64,000 bases of DNA, from the NCBI GenBank assembly GCA_963971425.1, contig OZ020516.1:12946593-13010592 (forward strand). The letters run 5' to 3'. Position 1 is the first letter of the stretch. Each line of letters opens with the position of its first letter. Shown here piece after piece: positions 34,051 to 46,055 of this stretch. This DNA is from Bryoerythrophyllum caledonicum. Lineage: Eukaryota; Streptophyta; Bryopsida; Pottiales; Pottiaceae. The notes under the pieces were generated by a model. It worked only from the letters and a program-made list of their open reading frames with translations, was not told the DNA's origin and did not search any database. The position numbers and the translations under genes were made by a program.

Positions 34051-35455
34051 TTTTCATTTAGTCCTCTTCAACATGATCTAGAGTTGCCTCGAGGTGACTT
34101 ACTCCAAGAATGAGTAGTTTCTCCTCACCTCTCCTAAGCCAAGTCCTCCTTTCCATGAAGTCTTGGTTATCATCATAAGACTCCAAAGAACAGCGTGAAA
34201 AGAGGAAATTACCTCTCCACTTTCAAAATTATGCACGAAGTTGAGAGGAAGCCATAGTAGCTTCACCAGAAAGCCCATCTCTAGAATGTGCACCCCCATT
34301 AAAAAGTAATATCATAATAAGCATAAATATAAATAATGTATATAATCATATGGTAAAAGTATAAATTTGCCAAAATCATAAATAAGCGCGACTGCATGTA
34401 CGGGCTAAAAACAATTTCTAATATATATATAATTTTTGAGAAAACTTATATTGTCTACTCTCAAGAGGGGGAAGTAGTTCCATATTACCAATCCTTTGTC
34501 TACACTAAAAGTTTCATTTAGTGTAGTGGACACTAAATACGAACCCTTACACTAATTGTCAAATACGCAATTAGTGTAGTGACAAAATAGTACACTAAAT
34601 GTGAATTACTACACTATTTGTGAACTTTTGTAAAGATTGGAATATTAGCTTTTTTACTCGTGCGCGTTTAGCGTATCGAAAGTAGAAGAGAATAATGTGT
34701 ACATTTATGATGTCTCGAAAGTGGGAATGTGGATGAGTAGATTTAGGAAAAACAACAATTTCAGAGATTTTATTTAGAAAAAAAAGAACACGGAAATGGA
34801 AGAAAGATGAATTAAGAAAATTAACATTTGCAAGAAACTCATATTGCAACAAATAAAAGAAACATGTGCAAGAAAAATGAGAACTTAGAGATTTGGAAGA
34901 ATGAGAATTCAGATTAGAAAGGAATTTGAATTGGGAACTTTAAAAGAAGGAAACATTTGAAAATAGAATGTGAATTGGCAACTAAAAATAAATGACACAT
35001 TTGAGAAAGGGAAGATGCGAAGAACGAACATTAAAATAGGGGAACAATTAAAAAAGACTTATTAAAGAAATGAAACTTTTGAAAAAATAAAGATATACAA
35101 AAGTAAGCGATTTGAAAAAGTAAGCAATAATAAAAAGTAAGAAGTTCAAAAAAGTAAATTTTAAAAAAACTTAATTTCGGAAAAAACAAACTTGTAGCCG
35201 AATAAAGTTTTAAAAACTTAAAATGTTCAAAAGTAAGGTTTTGGAAAAGAAAAGTTTAGAAAATGTACAGTTTTGGAGAAATAAATTATTGGATATGAAA
35301 AATGGAAAAAAAAAATTGAGCTTTGTTAGGGATATGAATTTGCAACTTAACAAGTAAAGAAACATTTGTAATACAAGAATGGAAAAATAAATAATTAAAA
35401 CATGGTAGGAAGAGAAATTTGTAACTTTATTTTAAGAATGAATTAGAAGCATACA

Positions 35456-37345
35456 TTAATTTGCCGTAGGCAAATTTGGCACTTCTAGTCCTTCAAAGTA
35501 TGGACGGTGTTTTGTAATAATTTCTTGAAGTTGTGGAAATAATTGACTAATATTCCACATACCATCTAACCCTAATGCTAATCCACATCTTATCATAGAT
35601 TTGCGAGCATAAGATATGTAATCACAATCAATTTCCCGGTTAACATCTTCAACCGCATCCGCCGCTAATTGAAGAAAAAACCGTTTACCGGGATTTGTTA
35701 ATTTTCCGGACCATTGACCATCGGCACGCGGGTTATTTTGCCAAGCATTATTTAAAATAAGCTCCGATTTCGTTGTCTCCCACCGTTTAGTCCAAGCGTC
35801 CTTGATTTTTGAAATGACAAATGTATCCGCCGGTTGACAAAGGTGAGTGGCACATGGGGGTAAATATTTTAATATGGTTCTTTTTTGAGCTAATACGGCC
35901 GCTAATCTAGGGGTGATATTATGCCCCGAACAATTATCAACCCATACCAACTTTGTACGGTTGTGAATATCAATTTGATATGCACGTGGTTCCTCAAAAT
36001 ATTGAGGAAAGAGGGATTGGTCCATCCAACCCTTTGGGCTTGTACGGTAAGATACTCCGGGGATTGAATCTTCTAATCCCCGGATAGGATAATTACTATC
36101 GCCATTAGTAAAAATCATCATCGGAGCTTCTATCATACTTCTACGACCTCCCGAAATTCTGACCACCATAGTCATAGATTCCCCCCCCGCGACTACATCG
36201 GTGTATCTTACCGCATTATCCCCCCTAAAACCCAAAGTCCTCCCATTATCCATATTAATGGTGAAATGAGTCTCATCTAGATTCTCCATAAGATTTTCAT
36301 CGAAATCACCGGATTGGAAACCCCGTTGTAACACTCCTAAATGGTATGCGGTGTTTCTTTCAATCTGATTTTCTTTTTCTGGACTACAAGTTAATCGGCC
36401 TCTTTGCGATAATAAGACAATGTTAGTAGCATCCATAAAATGTCGGATCCATGAATACGTTATTTTTTCAGTGAGGAGTTTGTTATCCTTAGGGTCCTTA
36501 GATTCTGCGTGATAGGGGGAGTCTATAGCTAATAGTATGGTGAGAGTGAGTTCAATGAGAAGGGAAGGTGAAAATTTTACCCCCGATCTCTTGTAAACTT
36601 CAAACGCCTGAAGCAGCCTTGGGTAAAGATAATGAACCCACTCTGATCGCTTTGGTCCCCGGCCGCTTGCTGCTTTGGTGTGGACTCGCTTCATAATGCC
36701 GGTGGTGCTGCGAGTTACTGTGATGGCTGATACAGTGGCTTTAGATGGCGAAAGAGTGTCTCGGAGGGCCCACCAACGACTTGCCCTTACGATATTTGAG
36801 GCTTGCTGCGCTCGGAAGTGTTCATGAAAGGCCTGGATCGTGCGCTTGTATAGGCCGCGTATGCCGTTGATGGCCTCATCCTCGACCATCCAAGCGACTA
36901 CAATGCGTCGTGTACGGATGGTGGCAACTTGTTGGATAGCTCGCGGGCGACGGTCGGAGGGGACGGGCTCCATCTGCATGGATGATTTTTGGTTATTACG
37001 TTTAGGATTCCTACTCGACTTTGCAACAGGGATGAAATCTGTGGATGATATACGTACCTGTAGGGGACGGTAGGAGGTGGTGGTGTTGGCTTCAGGAGCG
37101 GAGCTGGAGGCGGCTCTCATCAGGTGGCAGCTGGAGCGGGTCCCATATTGATTGGCGCGATGCGCTGCCCTCCCCTCAATCTCGGAGTATAAGCCCCCCC
37201 CCCGGTCCAGCGATTGGGAAGTGCGAAATTTGAGACTGAGACTGAGACTGCAAATTCCACACAGTGACTGCGAGAGACTTTGCAACAGGGATGGAACAGG
37301 GCCCGAGACTGCAAATTCCAGTGACTGCGAGAGTGGGACTGTCAA
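35456..37345 (-). CDS. DDE_1 (pogo/Tigger-like) transposase, intact frame
   Basis: The uninterrupted frame has 629 residues. Catalytic motifs are NLDETHF (Asp ~357), KLVWVDNCSGH (Asp ~470) and LPPCATHLCQPADTF (Asp ~507), a DD36D arrangement. An upstream helical region (~235-330) with SWIRHFMDATNIV...QRGRLT resembles the HTH/CENP-B-like part of these enzymes. The N-terminal ~75 residues come from GACTGA-type short repeats and are doubtful. Met76 (37120) or Met125 (36973) are likelier starts, and CAG/GTACGT with ATGCAG near 37055 and 36974 could be an intron. It cuts and pastes DNA at TA sites in the nucleus. All three catalytic Asp and the whole core are preserved, unlike every other transposase in the window. 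Confidence 0.88.
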   Translation of the reverse strand: MTVPLSQSLEFAVSGPVPSLLQSLSQSLCGICSLSLSLKFRTSQSLDRGGGLYSEIEGRAAHRANQYGTRSSCHLMRAASSSAPEANTTTSYRPLQVRISSTDFIPVAKSSRNPKRNNQKSSMQMEPVPSDRRPRAIQQVATIRTRRIVVAWMVEDEAINGIRGLYKRTIQAFHEHFRAQQASNIVRASRWWALRDTLSPSKATVSAITVTRSTTGIMKRVHTKAASGRGPKRSEWVHYLYPRLLQAFEVYKRSGVKFSPSLLIELTLTILLAIDSPYHAESKDPKDNKLLTEKITYSWIRHFMDATNIVLLSQRGRLTCSPEKENQIERNTAYHLGVLQRGFQSGDFDENLMENLDETHFTINMDNGRTLGFRGDNAVRYTDVVAGGESMTMVVRISGGRRSMIEAPMMIFTNGDSNYPIRGLEDSIPGVSYRTSPKGWMDQSLFPQYFEEPRAYQIDIHNRTKLVWVDNCSGHNITPRLAAVLAQKRTILKYLPPCATHLCQPADTFVISKIKDAWTKRWETTKSELILNNAWQNNPRADGQWSGKLTNPGKRFFLQLAADAVEDVNREIDCDYISYARKSMIRCGLALGLDGMWNISQLFPQLQEIITKHRPYFEGLEVPNLPTAN

Positions 37346-37400
37346 TCAGAGACAGAGACTTAGACTGCAAGAACTGAAGTCACTGAGTCACGGCAAGGAG
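37180..37400. repeat. Short repeats in the transposase 5' region
   Basis: (GAGACT)n-like tracts and two copies of GACTGCAAATTCCA followed by AGTGACTGCGAGAG occur here. Three overlapping minus-strand frames with similar SLSLSLK sequences result from this, so coding status of this part is unlikely. Confidence 0.7.
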
Positions 37401-37929
37401 TGAGACTGTGATTGAATATACTGAGAGTGTGACTGAATACACGGAAAGGAGTGCAAGCTCCGCTGATAGATTTGTATTAAATAGTACGAGCAAGAATGGG
37501 AATGGGCAGAGTTGGGAAGACATAGGTTTGAAAAGACTACAAAGGTGATTAATGCATGACGGCCGGTAGGCGGTTGATTGGGGTCTAATTGTCTTATTTT
37601 TTACAAATAGTGTACTACGGTAGGTGGTTGATTGGGGACTATTTGCAACTTGTTTGCAAATAGTGCACTAGGGTAGGTGGTTGATTGCAAGTATTATTAA
37701 CGGCATGTGAGGCTTACACTAATTGTCCACTTATTTACAAATAGTGTACTAAGGTAAGTACACTATTCGTGCCATTACACTAAATGAAACTTTTAGTGTA
37801 GTGGGCATTGACTTAGCGGTGGATCAAGCAGACACTCTATTCACGCCAGCCTCCACTAGAGATTATAGTTCTTCATCTTCTTAGAAGATTTTTTGACACA
37901 AGTAAATAGAAACTCCAAGAAGAAAAATG

Positions 37930-39747
37930 AAAGTTGTCTACGAAGCCCCAACGGAAATAACCTACCGCACCCAAAACTCCCCACTACGTTCCCCAGATCG
38001 ACGGCCCAAAACTCCCCGCCCCGTTCCCCAGATCCACGGCCCAGATCCACCCAACTGTAAGTCGGACTATCCAAGCCCCTCACCCCAAGAACCGTCACCA
38101 CATCCACCCAAAGTAATATCCCCCTCGCCACCTCTACACCCTCGGTACACTCCGACGCCTTTAGGCCCACCCCCACGCCTTTGGGGACTCTCCCGCCCTC
38201 TCGTGCAAAGGCGTGTGGCGCCGCGATCTCGGCGTCGCGAGGTGACGCGGTCCGTCGGCGGGCGCATCGCCGGCGTGCGTTCATTACGATCTTCAGCGTG
38301 CTTGTTGAATCCGGCTGTTGTCGCCACCATCGGTCCGTTCGTCTCCCTGGATATCCCTTTGTTCTCTTCCGCTTTTGCCTGTCAATAATTCCGCGTCTGG
38401 GCGTGATCTGGTCGGTTGGTTTTGGTTGCCGGTGTTGACGTTGGGTGAGTTGAGGGAGCCAAGTTTTCTCGTTTCTGCTCTCATGATCTCGTTGAGTGCA
38501 GGTAGGATTGACGATGGGTTCACGGACTGGTGATTTTCAGGGTCGTTTCGGCGCCGTTTAGTTTGTTCGGTGAGCGAGTTGGCCGTGTTCAGGTTGATGA
38601 GTTGGAGGACTAGCCTTTTGCTTTTTGCTGCTAGTGTCATGATCTACTAGCTGAGTGCACGTCGAGTTGACGATGCTTCTGATGTTGGTTTCAGGGTAGT
38701 GGTGGTTTTTAAAAGTTCGGGGCGGCACTGTTTCGTTTGTGAGGTAGGACGTTCAGGTTGATGAGTTGTTGGAACCCTTTGAAGTTTACAGAGAAGTAGT
38801 TGATTGTTTCGGGCCACTGGATGTGTTTTGAGTTTTAGTTGGACGTCGTGCTAGCCGATGGAAGCTTGAATTAGTTTCCTGGACACATCGTAGAGGTAGT
38901 CACGACGGAGTTTCCCGAGGTGGAAACTTTCCGTTTCAGGGGGAGTCAGTTGAGCTTTTTGCATGTAGAATGGGGGAATGCAGTTTCGGAGGTGCTTTCT
39001 AGACGAGTGAATAGTTTCAAAAGTTCTAGTCTGTCACCTTCTCTGACCTAAGTCATTAGGCCCGACCTCCCGAGTTTTGTATTTTCACTTCAGGAGCGTT
39101 CAGCAGGAACTGGAGGTTTACATTTTCGGTGCACGCTCGCTAGTAGAACGGTACAAAGAAAATCACGTCAGAAACGTTGTTACGAACACAAGAAATTTGG
39201 TTCCAACCATACTAGAACTATGGCTTCCCTTACTTTCAATTGAACGTGGTTTAAGGAAGAGAGCTGGAACGGTTACGAAATCTCTCAACTTGGGATTCAC
39301 TTGGGTGTAGGGTGTGTTCTCTGTTACCATTGCCAGTTCAATGGACTCACGTTTGTCAAATCTAGTTCAGTGGTACTTGTCTTTCGATTATGCTGTTTTT
39401 TTTGGTGTTAAACTAGTGAATAATAGCCTAGTTTAATTACTCTACCAGGAGCTGCTTGCGCATTACTGGGCATAATGGTTGGACCTTGTTCAATGTTTTA
39501 ATCCACAGGAATTGGTAGCATAACTTCAGAGCAGATCTTATCCAATGGCTGCCTCCGTCTAGGAATTGTAGAGATCATCTGCATTAAGAATTGAGTGCTT
39601 AACCACAATGTAATAGAGTGGTTATCTAATCATACTCTTGATCAGCTGCTTAGTGCACAACGTAATGAAGGGGAGGGTGCCAGGGCTGCAGGTGGATCTC
39701 AATGGTGACAAATTAAGTGAAAAGTTTGGAGTTTTCAGAATACGAAA
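37930..39747 (+). promoter_or_regulatory. GC-rich promoter and leader region of the PILS gene
   Basis: 38000-38700 is a CpG-rich island in an AT-rich setting, located 1-1.7 kb before the PILS start. Frames occur on both strands here (for example 153 codons + and 142 codons minus), as expected for GC-rich DNA, and none is convincing. Possible leader-intron acceptors precede the ATG (TTTTCAG ending 39738). The region plausibly contains the transcription start and one or more 5'-leader introns. A near-tandem repeat of CGTTCCCCAGAT...CGGCCC lies at 37985-38045. Confidence 0.45.
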
Positions 39748-42700
39748 ATGGAGACGAATGAAGTAGTCAGCATGTGGCTCCATTTGGAAGAATCAGCTGC
39801 AACATTGTTGCAGTTTGCAGTGCTACCAATCCTGAAGATCTTGGTACTGTGCGCCTTTGGCCTTGTCTTGGCTAGCTCCCATGTCAACATTCTCCCAACT
39901 GATTCTCGCAAGCTCTTAAGTAAGGTAACATTGGAGCTCACTCTCAAACTCTTACATTCACACCTTTGTACACCCTCTTACATTTATACCTTTCTAAACG
40001 CTTAAACTGGAAAAGTATTGAATGGGAATAATATGTACCAAGTTGTAGGTGAAAACCATGTCTATTGGTTTCAAATACAACCCAAAGATATGTTCTGATG
40101 TTTAGGGGTTAACGGTCTAGAAAGACGAATTTCTAACAATTGATTTGAATCGGTGTTATTGATCTTATTGAAGAATCTCATGATGAAACTGGTTGAATTT
40201 GCAGCTGGTTTTCGCTTTATTTCTTCCTTGCTTAATATTCACACAACTGGGGAAGGCAGTGAGCGTTCAAGTGATTCTGGAATGGTTAGTTTTTTCATCT
40301 CCACTTCATGATATTTCAATGGAAAATCTTGCATCTGTCATTGAAAGTGTGGGTTAATTCTTAAACGGCAGTCGGGAACCGTATATACAGGCACATATTT
40401 TACACGATAGACTATTAAAAAAAAAGTATTAAAGTTTGGTAAGATTTACACCTTTGGATTCGAGATTCTTCAGCTAATATCTTTCATTCAAAGGTCATTT
40501 CAGCCAATCTGAACCTTATCATGTTCAAATACCACACCATACATGTAGAATAATGTGGACTGTTCTGACGTTTAAGGGTTAAAACAGGTGGTTCATTCCA
40601 ATGAATGTTGTGCTTGGAGCTCTTCTGGGATGCGCTCTTGGTTACTTGGTAGCTTTGCTAGTTCGACCCCCACCTCAGTATTTCAACTTCACAGTGGTCA
40701 TGGTTGGCATAGGTAAGTGATTCACTTCTCTACATGGTCAATATCATTTGGTGATGTGCTTGCATTCAACCAACTTGGTTATTTATTTGTATTTCAAATA
40801 TAAACACATGCATTCTGTTGTACTTGACTTTATTCAGAATATGCCCAAGTACATGATTGAGGTAGAGGGAAGCCGCAAAGGAGAGGGTCAACCATAAATG
40901 TGCCGTTAGCATCAACTAGAGCTTACATGTTGTCCGAGTACATGTATTTGATAACCTTGCATTCAACCCCTAAATATCCAATCCAAATATAGCAATGACA
41001 CTTCAAACATCTCTAGATGGGATAAAAGCATCCCATGTGTATCCTAACAATATCCCATGTTATAAGACAAACTTTCCCTGTAGAATTCCGCCCTTTTGTA
41101 GAAGTTTTTAATGATTCATTCTCACAGGCACTAAAAGGTCAATTCAAACGTGCTGAATCTAACTTGTTGGATTAGCCTAAAGTGTCACATGTCCTGTTGT
41201 GCTGAACTTGGAGTATGTCAAATGTTGTTGGATGCAGGAAATATTGGCAACATGCCGCTTGTGATCATGGCATCCATTTGCCGAGATGAAGCAAACCCGT
41301 TTGGGCTTGACCCAACCGCTTGTAACACCAATGGCATTGCGTACATTTCCTTTGGCCAATGGGTACTACTACAAACCATTTAATTGGCCAAAAGCTCATT
41401 TTTCTTGTTCACCTTGCTTACATAGAGCTAATTCATTCTATTGCTTATTTGGTTTCAGGTTGGGGCAGTCATAGTTTACACATTTGTGTTCCACATGTTG
41501 GCGCCTCCTCCGGTGGATTTAGTGGCAGATTTCAATGAGAAAACTCCCCTTGATATCAAGGTGGAACATCCAAATGACAATTTGCCTCAAATGATACATG
41601 ACGGCGAGTACGAGGATTCCATCCAAGTGCCATTGCTTCATCCTCGACCTGCCCAATCCAAATTAGTCAAAGTATGAAAGCCGTCCTTAAATCTAATCTT
41701 CCTTTCTGTCATTAAAGAAATGTCTCAAAGAGTTTGGTTGAAAGTGTTTGGTTGTAGGTCTCTGTGAGGTAAGATTACATAATATTCAAGACATTATCAA
41801 CGTCTATAACATCTTTGATGGTCCTTGAACAGTACAATTTGTCTTGTATTTGCAACGGATATCCTAACCTTTTAACAGACCTACCATATGTTTTGCAGGC
41901 TTGGCAGAGTGTGGTGAGGTTCACGAATTCAACTCTGATGAAAAATATTTTCCAACCACCTGTGGTTGCATCGGTACGTTCACGCGACCCTAATCACCCC
42001 ACACCTAAAACCCTAAACCCTTAACCTTGGTAGGCACAAAGCAGGCTGTGTTTTGACACATTTTTTATACTATGCACAAGGTTCCGACACTTTCTATTGA
42101 CATTTCACAAACATGTTTGTCTGAAAACAGGTACCCCATTTGTACTTATTTGTCTGAGATTCACTGATTTTTTTTGTTTCGTGCAGCTCTTGGCCTTGGC
42201 GATTGGGTCTGTGCCTACCCTTAAGAGTCTTATCTTTGAGGATCATTCCATCTTCTTTTTCTTTTCAGATGCCCTGGGCATGCTCGGGTAAGATTCCCTA
42301 CTCCTTGCACATATGCAATTTACTATACTAAGAATGATCATTAGTGTTATATAGCACTAGTATATTGACCCATTGTCCTCAATGTAAGTGTAGGTAAGTT
42401 AACTAAAATTATAAAAGTAAAAGTTAAGTCCCCATCCTCCTCCTAAGAAATATCTCCTAGTTATCTTCTAGTTAAGTCCCTAGTGAAGTCCCCGCCTAGT
42501 ATCTGCCATGTGTCATCACCAAGTTTACCCCACCTTTTTTAATCATATTATATTATTATTACTTGTATAGTGACCCATTGTTTACCACGGGTAATGTAAG
42601 TTTAGGTTAGTTAACTAAAAGTAAAAGTAAACATAATAAAAGTAAATGCCACATGTTGCCACCTCCTATGGATGGTATCACCTAGGTATCCCTATGTTCC

Positions 42701-44184
42701 ACCCCCGGGTATACCCTTTCTTTGTTTATTATACAGAGTAGATATACATTGATGACAATATTTACGTATGTCACATGAAGTTACCTTGTTGAACCAATCA
42801 ATACATAGTGTTGGTGATACTAGTGTTGATGATACTAGCACCACGATGAAACTAGAGAATTAAAATTTGTGACACTACAGTGCTTATCATATCAAGTGTA
42901 GTAAACTTACCATGGTGACTATAGCCGAGTAATTAGTTATGTGGAGTCTTATATGTGGCTTTCAGTGTAGGAAAAAGGTATTCTTGGGTTGAACGCTTTG
43001 GTTATTTTAGAAGAGGCCTTCCTTAAATGTGTGGAATGCTTAAATTTCAACACCTTAATAGTGTGCTAAAGTGTTGTGTGTTGCTGTAAACGTGCAGTGG
43101 AGCTATGGTGCCATGCATAATGCTTGTGCTGGGAGGCAATCTGATTGGAGGTTTATCTTCACAACCCTTCACCCGTATTAAAAATAAAAACATCCATAGA
43201 AAAATGCCAAAATTCAATATAATGCACTGAGTCCACATTGAAGTCAGAAATTAAATGGATGAAAATAATGTCGGTCGACAAGAAGTAAGCATGAAAGATT
43301 ATTTGTCCATAGTTTAATAAGTTATATGAATGCATGAGCATTCCGGGGTTGGATGAACATGAGCAGGTTTCAAAAAGTGAGGTTATGAAAAGTAATTGAA
43401 ATTTATTTGTTAAGGATGCCATCCCTTTAATGACGAGGCGATCATGTACAAATCTGGAACCATCATGTTGTTGTCATTTCAGATTTTGTACATTGTTGCT
43501 TGTTGTTAAAGGGTTAAACATGTTTTTATGATGGGTCATTGGTGGGTTATGGAACGTAATTTGCAGGCGCAGGAAAGTCGGAACTGGGGTTGAGGACAAC
43601 TGTGGCAATAGTATTCACGCGCCTGCTTTTGGTGCCGCTTTTGGGATTGGCTGTGGTGCAAAGCGCCAACAAGCTTGGTTTTCTTCCTGTGGACGACAAG
43701 CTTTTCCGGTTTGTTCTACTCCTGCAGCATTCCATGCCCACATCCATACTTGCTGGTAAGCATTTCCATCCTTGCACTTCTTTGTCGAGTCCGGAAAACA
43801 ATACCGTGAGTTTGGACCTCTTTCCTCAGCTGTAAATAGTTCTAAATTTTTTAATTAGCTCAAAGAGGAAAAGGGTGATATCAACTCAATACAAGAAGTT
43901 TCCGGGTACCTTGGGAAAGCAGGCGTACAAAACAGCCATCTTGAGAAAATGTTTCAGACTACAAGAGCATAAAATACTCTTTATGTTGTATTGATGTGAA
44001 AACACTCTCTTTGGTGTTTACAATAGCAATTTAATGATGTGGTGCATGTGACATGGCAGGCGCAGTAGCCAGTTTACGAGGACACGGTGCGAAAGAGGCA
44101 TCAGCGATCCTGTTTTGGGAGCACATTTTGGCGGTTTTCTCAGTAACAATGTGGCTCGTGTTGTACATTAATGTCCTCTTTTGA
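39748..44184 (+). CDS. PILS: PIN-LIKES (PILS) auxin efflux carrier family protein
   Basis: Ten coding exons with GT-AG introns join in frame: 39748-39924, 40205-40284, 40588-40712, 41238-41362, 41459-41671, 41899-41973, 42187-42287, 43098-43150, 43567-43755 and 44060-44184. They give 420 residues plus TGA, within the usual PILS size. N-terminal segments include LPILKILVLCAFGLVLAS, LVFALFLPCLIFTQLGK and WWFIPMNVVLGALLG. The GNIGNMPLV motif matches the conserved PIN/PILS NxGN motif. A short hydrophilic central loop (~185-240, DLVADFNEKTPLD...) separates it from five C-terminal membrane helices (VPCIMLVLGGNLIGG, TRLLLVPLLGLAVV, LQHSMPTSIL, AILFWEHILAVFSVTMWL). Family members sit in the ER membrane and control intracellular auxin accumulation. 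The start has AAAATGG context. Introns 1, 2 and 8 carry TTAA-element debris. No defect is visible. Confidence 0.94.
40358..40578. mobile_element. Small TTAA-target element in PILS intron 2 (221 bp)
   Basis: Ends TTCTTAAACGGCAG and CTGACGTTTAAGGG are flanked by TTAA (40354-40357 and 40579-40582). Its right end lies 9 bp before the exon 3 boundary, so the TTAA and AACAG supply the acceptor. A lone right end of the family (TTTAGGGG plus TTAA 40109-40112) is in intron 1. Confidence 0.75.
42360..42640. repeat. Repeat within PILS intron 7
   Basis: A block with 'tgacccattgt', 'aatgtaagt', 'taggt' and 'agttaactaaaa' occurs at about 42366-42413 and again at 42570-42617, some 204 bp apart. It may be remnants of an element. 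No coding potential. Confidence 0.6.
43423..43513. mobile_element. Very short TTAA-type element in PILS intron 8
   Basis: CCCTTTAATGACG on the left and GTTGTTAAAGGG on the right, the latter followed by TTAA (43514-43517). The left TTAA is not preserved. It belongs with the CCCTTTAA subtype at 48594 and 53852. Confidence 0.45.
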
Positions 44185-44337
44185 AGCATTGTAGAGCAAT
44201 TTTTTAGGCATAGCATTCTTTGGGGGTAGTCACCAGAAAATTATGGATGATCATAAGTTGCCCCATCAATCGTTTTTTGGGAGCAGGGGTGGAGACAGGA
44301 CTTGATCCCTGTTTTCATATTGATAGGGCCCCTTTAA

Positions 44338-46051
44338 CCCCGAAAGGACTGCACTAGAATCAACAATTTTGAAGTGATACTGGTGTGAAATTGTCAATGA
44401 GTAAGGAAGGAAACAAAAACCTTATATTTATAGTTTTGACCGTAGGATCTCAAGTAAGACTTACTAGGCAACATACTCACAAAATTTCAAAAACTTTGAC
44501 CGCACGGATTGAAAGATTTTAGTGTTTGAAGTCAAGAAAATGGTTCATTGTCTTCATACTTTGACTTCACTTGGTATCAAATTTTTGCACTACATGAGGT
44601 CTAAAGCGTTTACCATTGTGTGAAGCATGATGTTCGTTCCCTATACACCAATTTTTAGAGGTAGAGAAGGGGTATAGCATATTGAAAATAAGTGTGCATG
44701 GAGTGGAGGTTCAAAACCTATCAATTCACGTTTAATTTTTTTGGGAACTTCGTCTGTTTTAGAATGATATTCCAAATAGTCAAAAAGATGGTTCTCACCA
44801 CATGTTGAAGAAATAAAAAGTGAAAAATATGAAGATCTCTAGGTTTTATGTAGAAAAGATTAAGTTTTTTCCCCACTTGCCCAAAATGTGTAAAAATATT
44901 AGACTTCAGTTTAGAAAAAATCTTGTCTTTAGTGTTAAAAAACGTTTTAATTTCTTCAAAGAAGATAATATTGTCTATATGTATGAAAAATCTCAATGTC
45001 AATAGAAACTTCTAACAAAATTTTGGAGTTGCCCAATGTCCCCATTTCTAACTTTGAGTGGTACTAACTTTCAAACCATGAATCCAAAAAAAAAATCCTT
45101 GACAATTTCAAACCAAAAATACTCCAAAAGTGTTAATTCTAGTGCAATGAATACATAAGGGGAAAAAAAATCATATTTCTAGTTTTAATCGTAGGATCTC
45201 ATTTGTAAATGTAATAAATAACATACTCTCTAAATTTCATCAACTTTGACCGCATGGATTGAAAGATTACAGTGTTTGAAGTATAAAAAATGGTTCATTT
45301 TTATCCTTGTGTCAAGTGAATCAGCAGACTTTGACTTCACTTGGTGTCGAATTTTGCACTACACAACAATGTCTCAATTTTATATCATCATGACGATCAT
45401 GATATTAACTACTTGTACACCAATTTTTACTTGTAGCATGTTCAAAAAAATTGTGCAATGGGTGGAGGTTCAAAAAGTGTCAATTTTCATTTTAATGTTT
45501 TGGGAATAAAACATGTTTTGAAATGATTACACCACGTGTTGAAATAGAACTCAAAGTTTTATGTGGGAAAGAAGAGGTTTTTTTGGTTCTTTGGCCTGCC
45601 AATGTGTGGCAATGAGTGAAAGTCTTGACTTTGGATAAAATGCATTATTCACTAAAGACAAAAGAAGTTTGACAATATGAAAGGAAATAGTATGACTTGC
45701 TAGTATTGAAATTCTCAAATTTACCAGAGTGTCCTAGCAAAAGTTTTTGGAGTTGCACAACGTGCCCGCACTTGACAATTTTTTCTCTAAGATGGCATAA
45801 CTTTTTATCTATAAGTTCAATGAGAATAAAAAGTATACTACCACGTACCTCTAGTCTTTTTGCATCTTTTCTCTAGGATGGCATAACTTTTTATCTATAA
45901 GCCCAATGAGAATAAAAAGTATACTACCACGTACCTCTAGTCTTCTTGCATCAGTGTACAAAATTTCAAGAACTGCATATATAAATTGCAACCATGGGAA
46001 CGTGCCCGAGATTCACAAAAGCCCACCTCAAGACTTTTTTCATTTAGGGGG
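44338..46051. mobile_element. TTAA-target element with internal duplication, 1.7 kb
   Basis: The left CCCCGAAAGGACTGCAC after TTAA (44334-44337) pairs with CATTTAGGGGG before TTAA (46052-46055). The interior contains the family sequence twice (44380-45070 and 45130-45780). This suggests one copy landed in, or recombined with, another. It begins about 150 bp after the PILS stop codon, so it may supply or truncate the 3' UTR. Confidence 0.65.
45785..45965. repeat. Tandem duplication of ~91 bp
   Basis: Two copies of a segment starting TTTTCTCTARGATGGCATAA and ending CTCTAGTCTTYTTGCATC lie side by side within the TTAA element. Confidence 0.9.
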
Positions 46052-46055
46052 TTAA

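Larger units (their letters stand above)
34503..37798 (-). mobile_element. Complete pogo/Tigger-like DNA transposon (3.3 kb)
   Basis: Inverted ends CACTAAAAGTTTCATTTAG (extending to about 28 bp as ...TGTARTGG) are flanked by TA at 34501-34502 and 37799-37800. The ends are themselves near-palindromic. Subterminal motifs of the type TACACTAATTGTC and ACAAATAGTGTAC recur several times inside each end and are likely transposase-binding repeats. One long transposase frame lies on the minus strand. Confidence 0.9.

Noticed and set aside
37856-38388. Frames of 142 (minus) and 153 (+) codons
   Set aside because: Both arise in the same GC-rich CpG island, where stops are rare. Both sequences are low-complexity Arg/Pro/Gly-rich.
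41985-42025. Telomere-like CCCTAAA words in PILS intron 6
   Set aside because: Only two or three imperfect units, with no array. Scattered copies near 48110-48180 are similar chance or ancient remnants.
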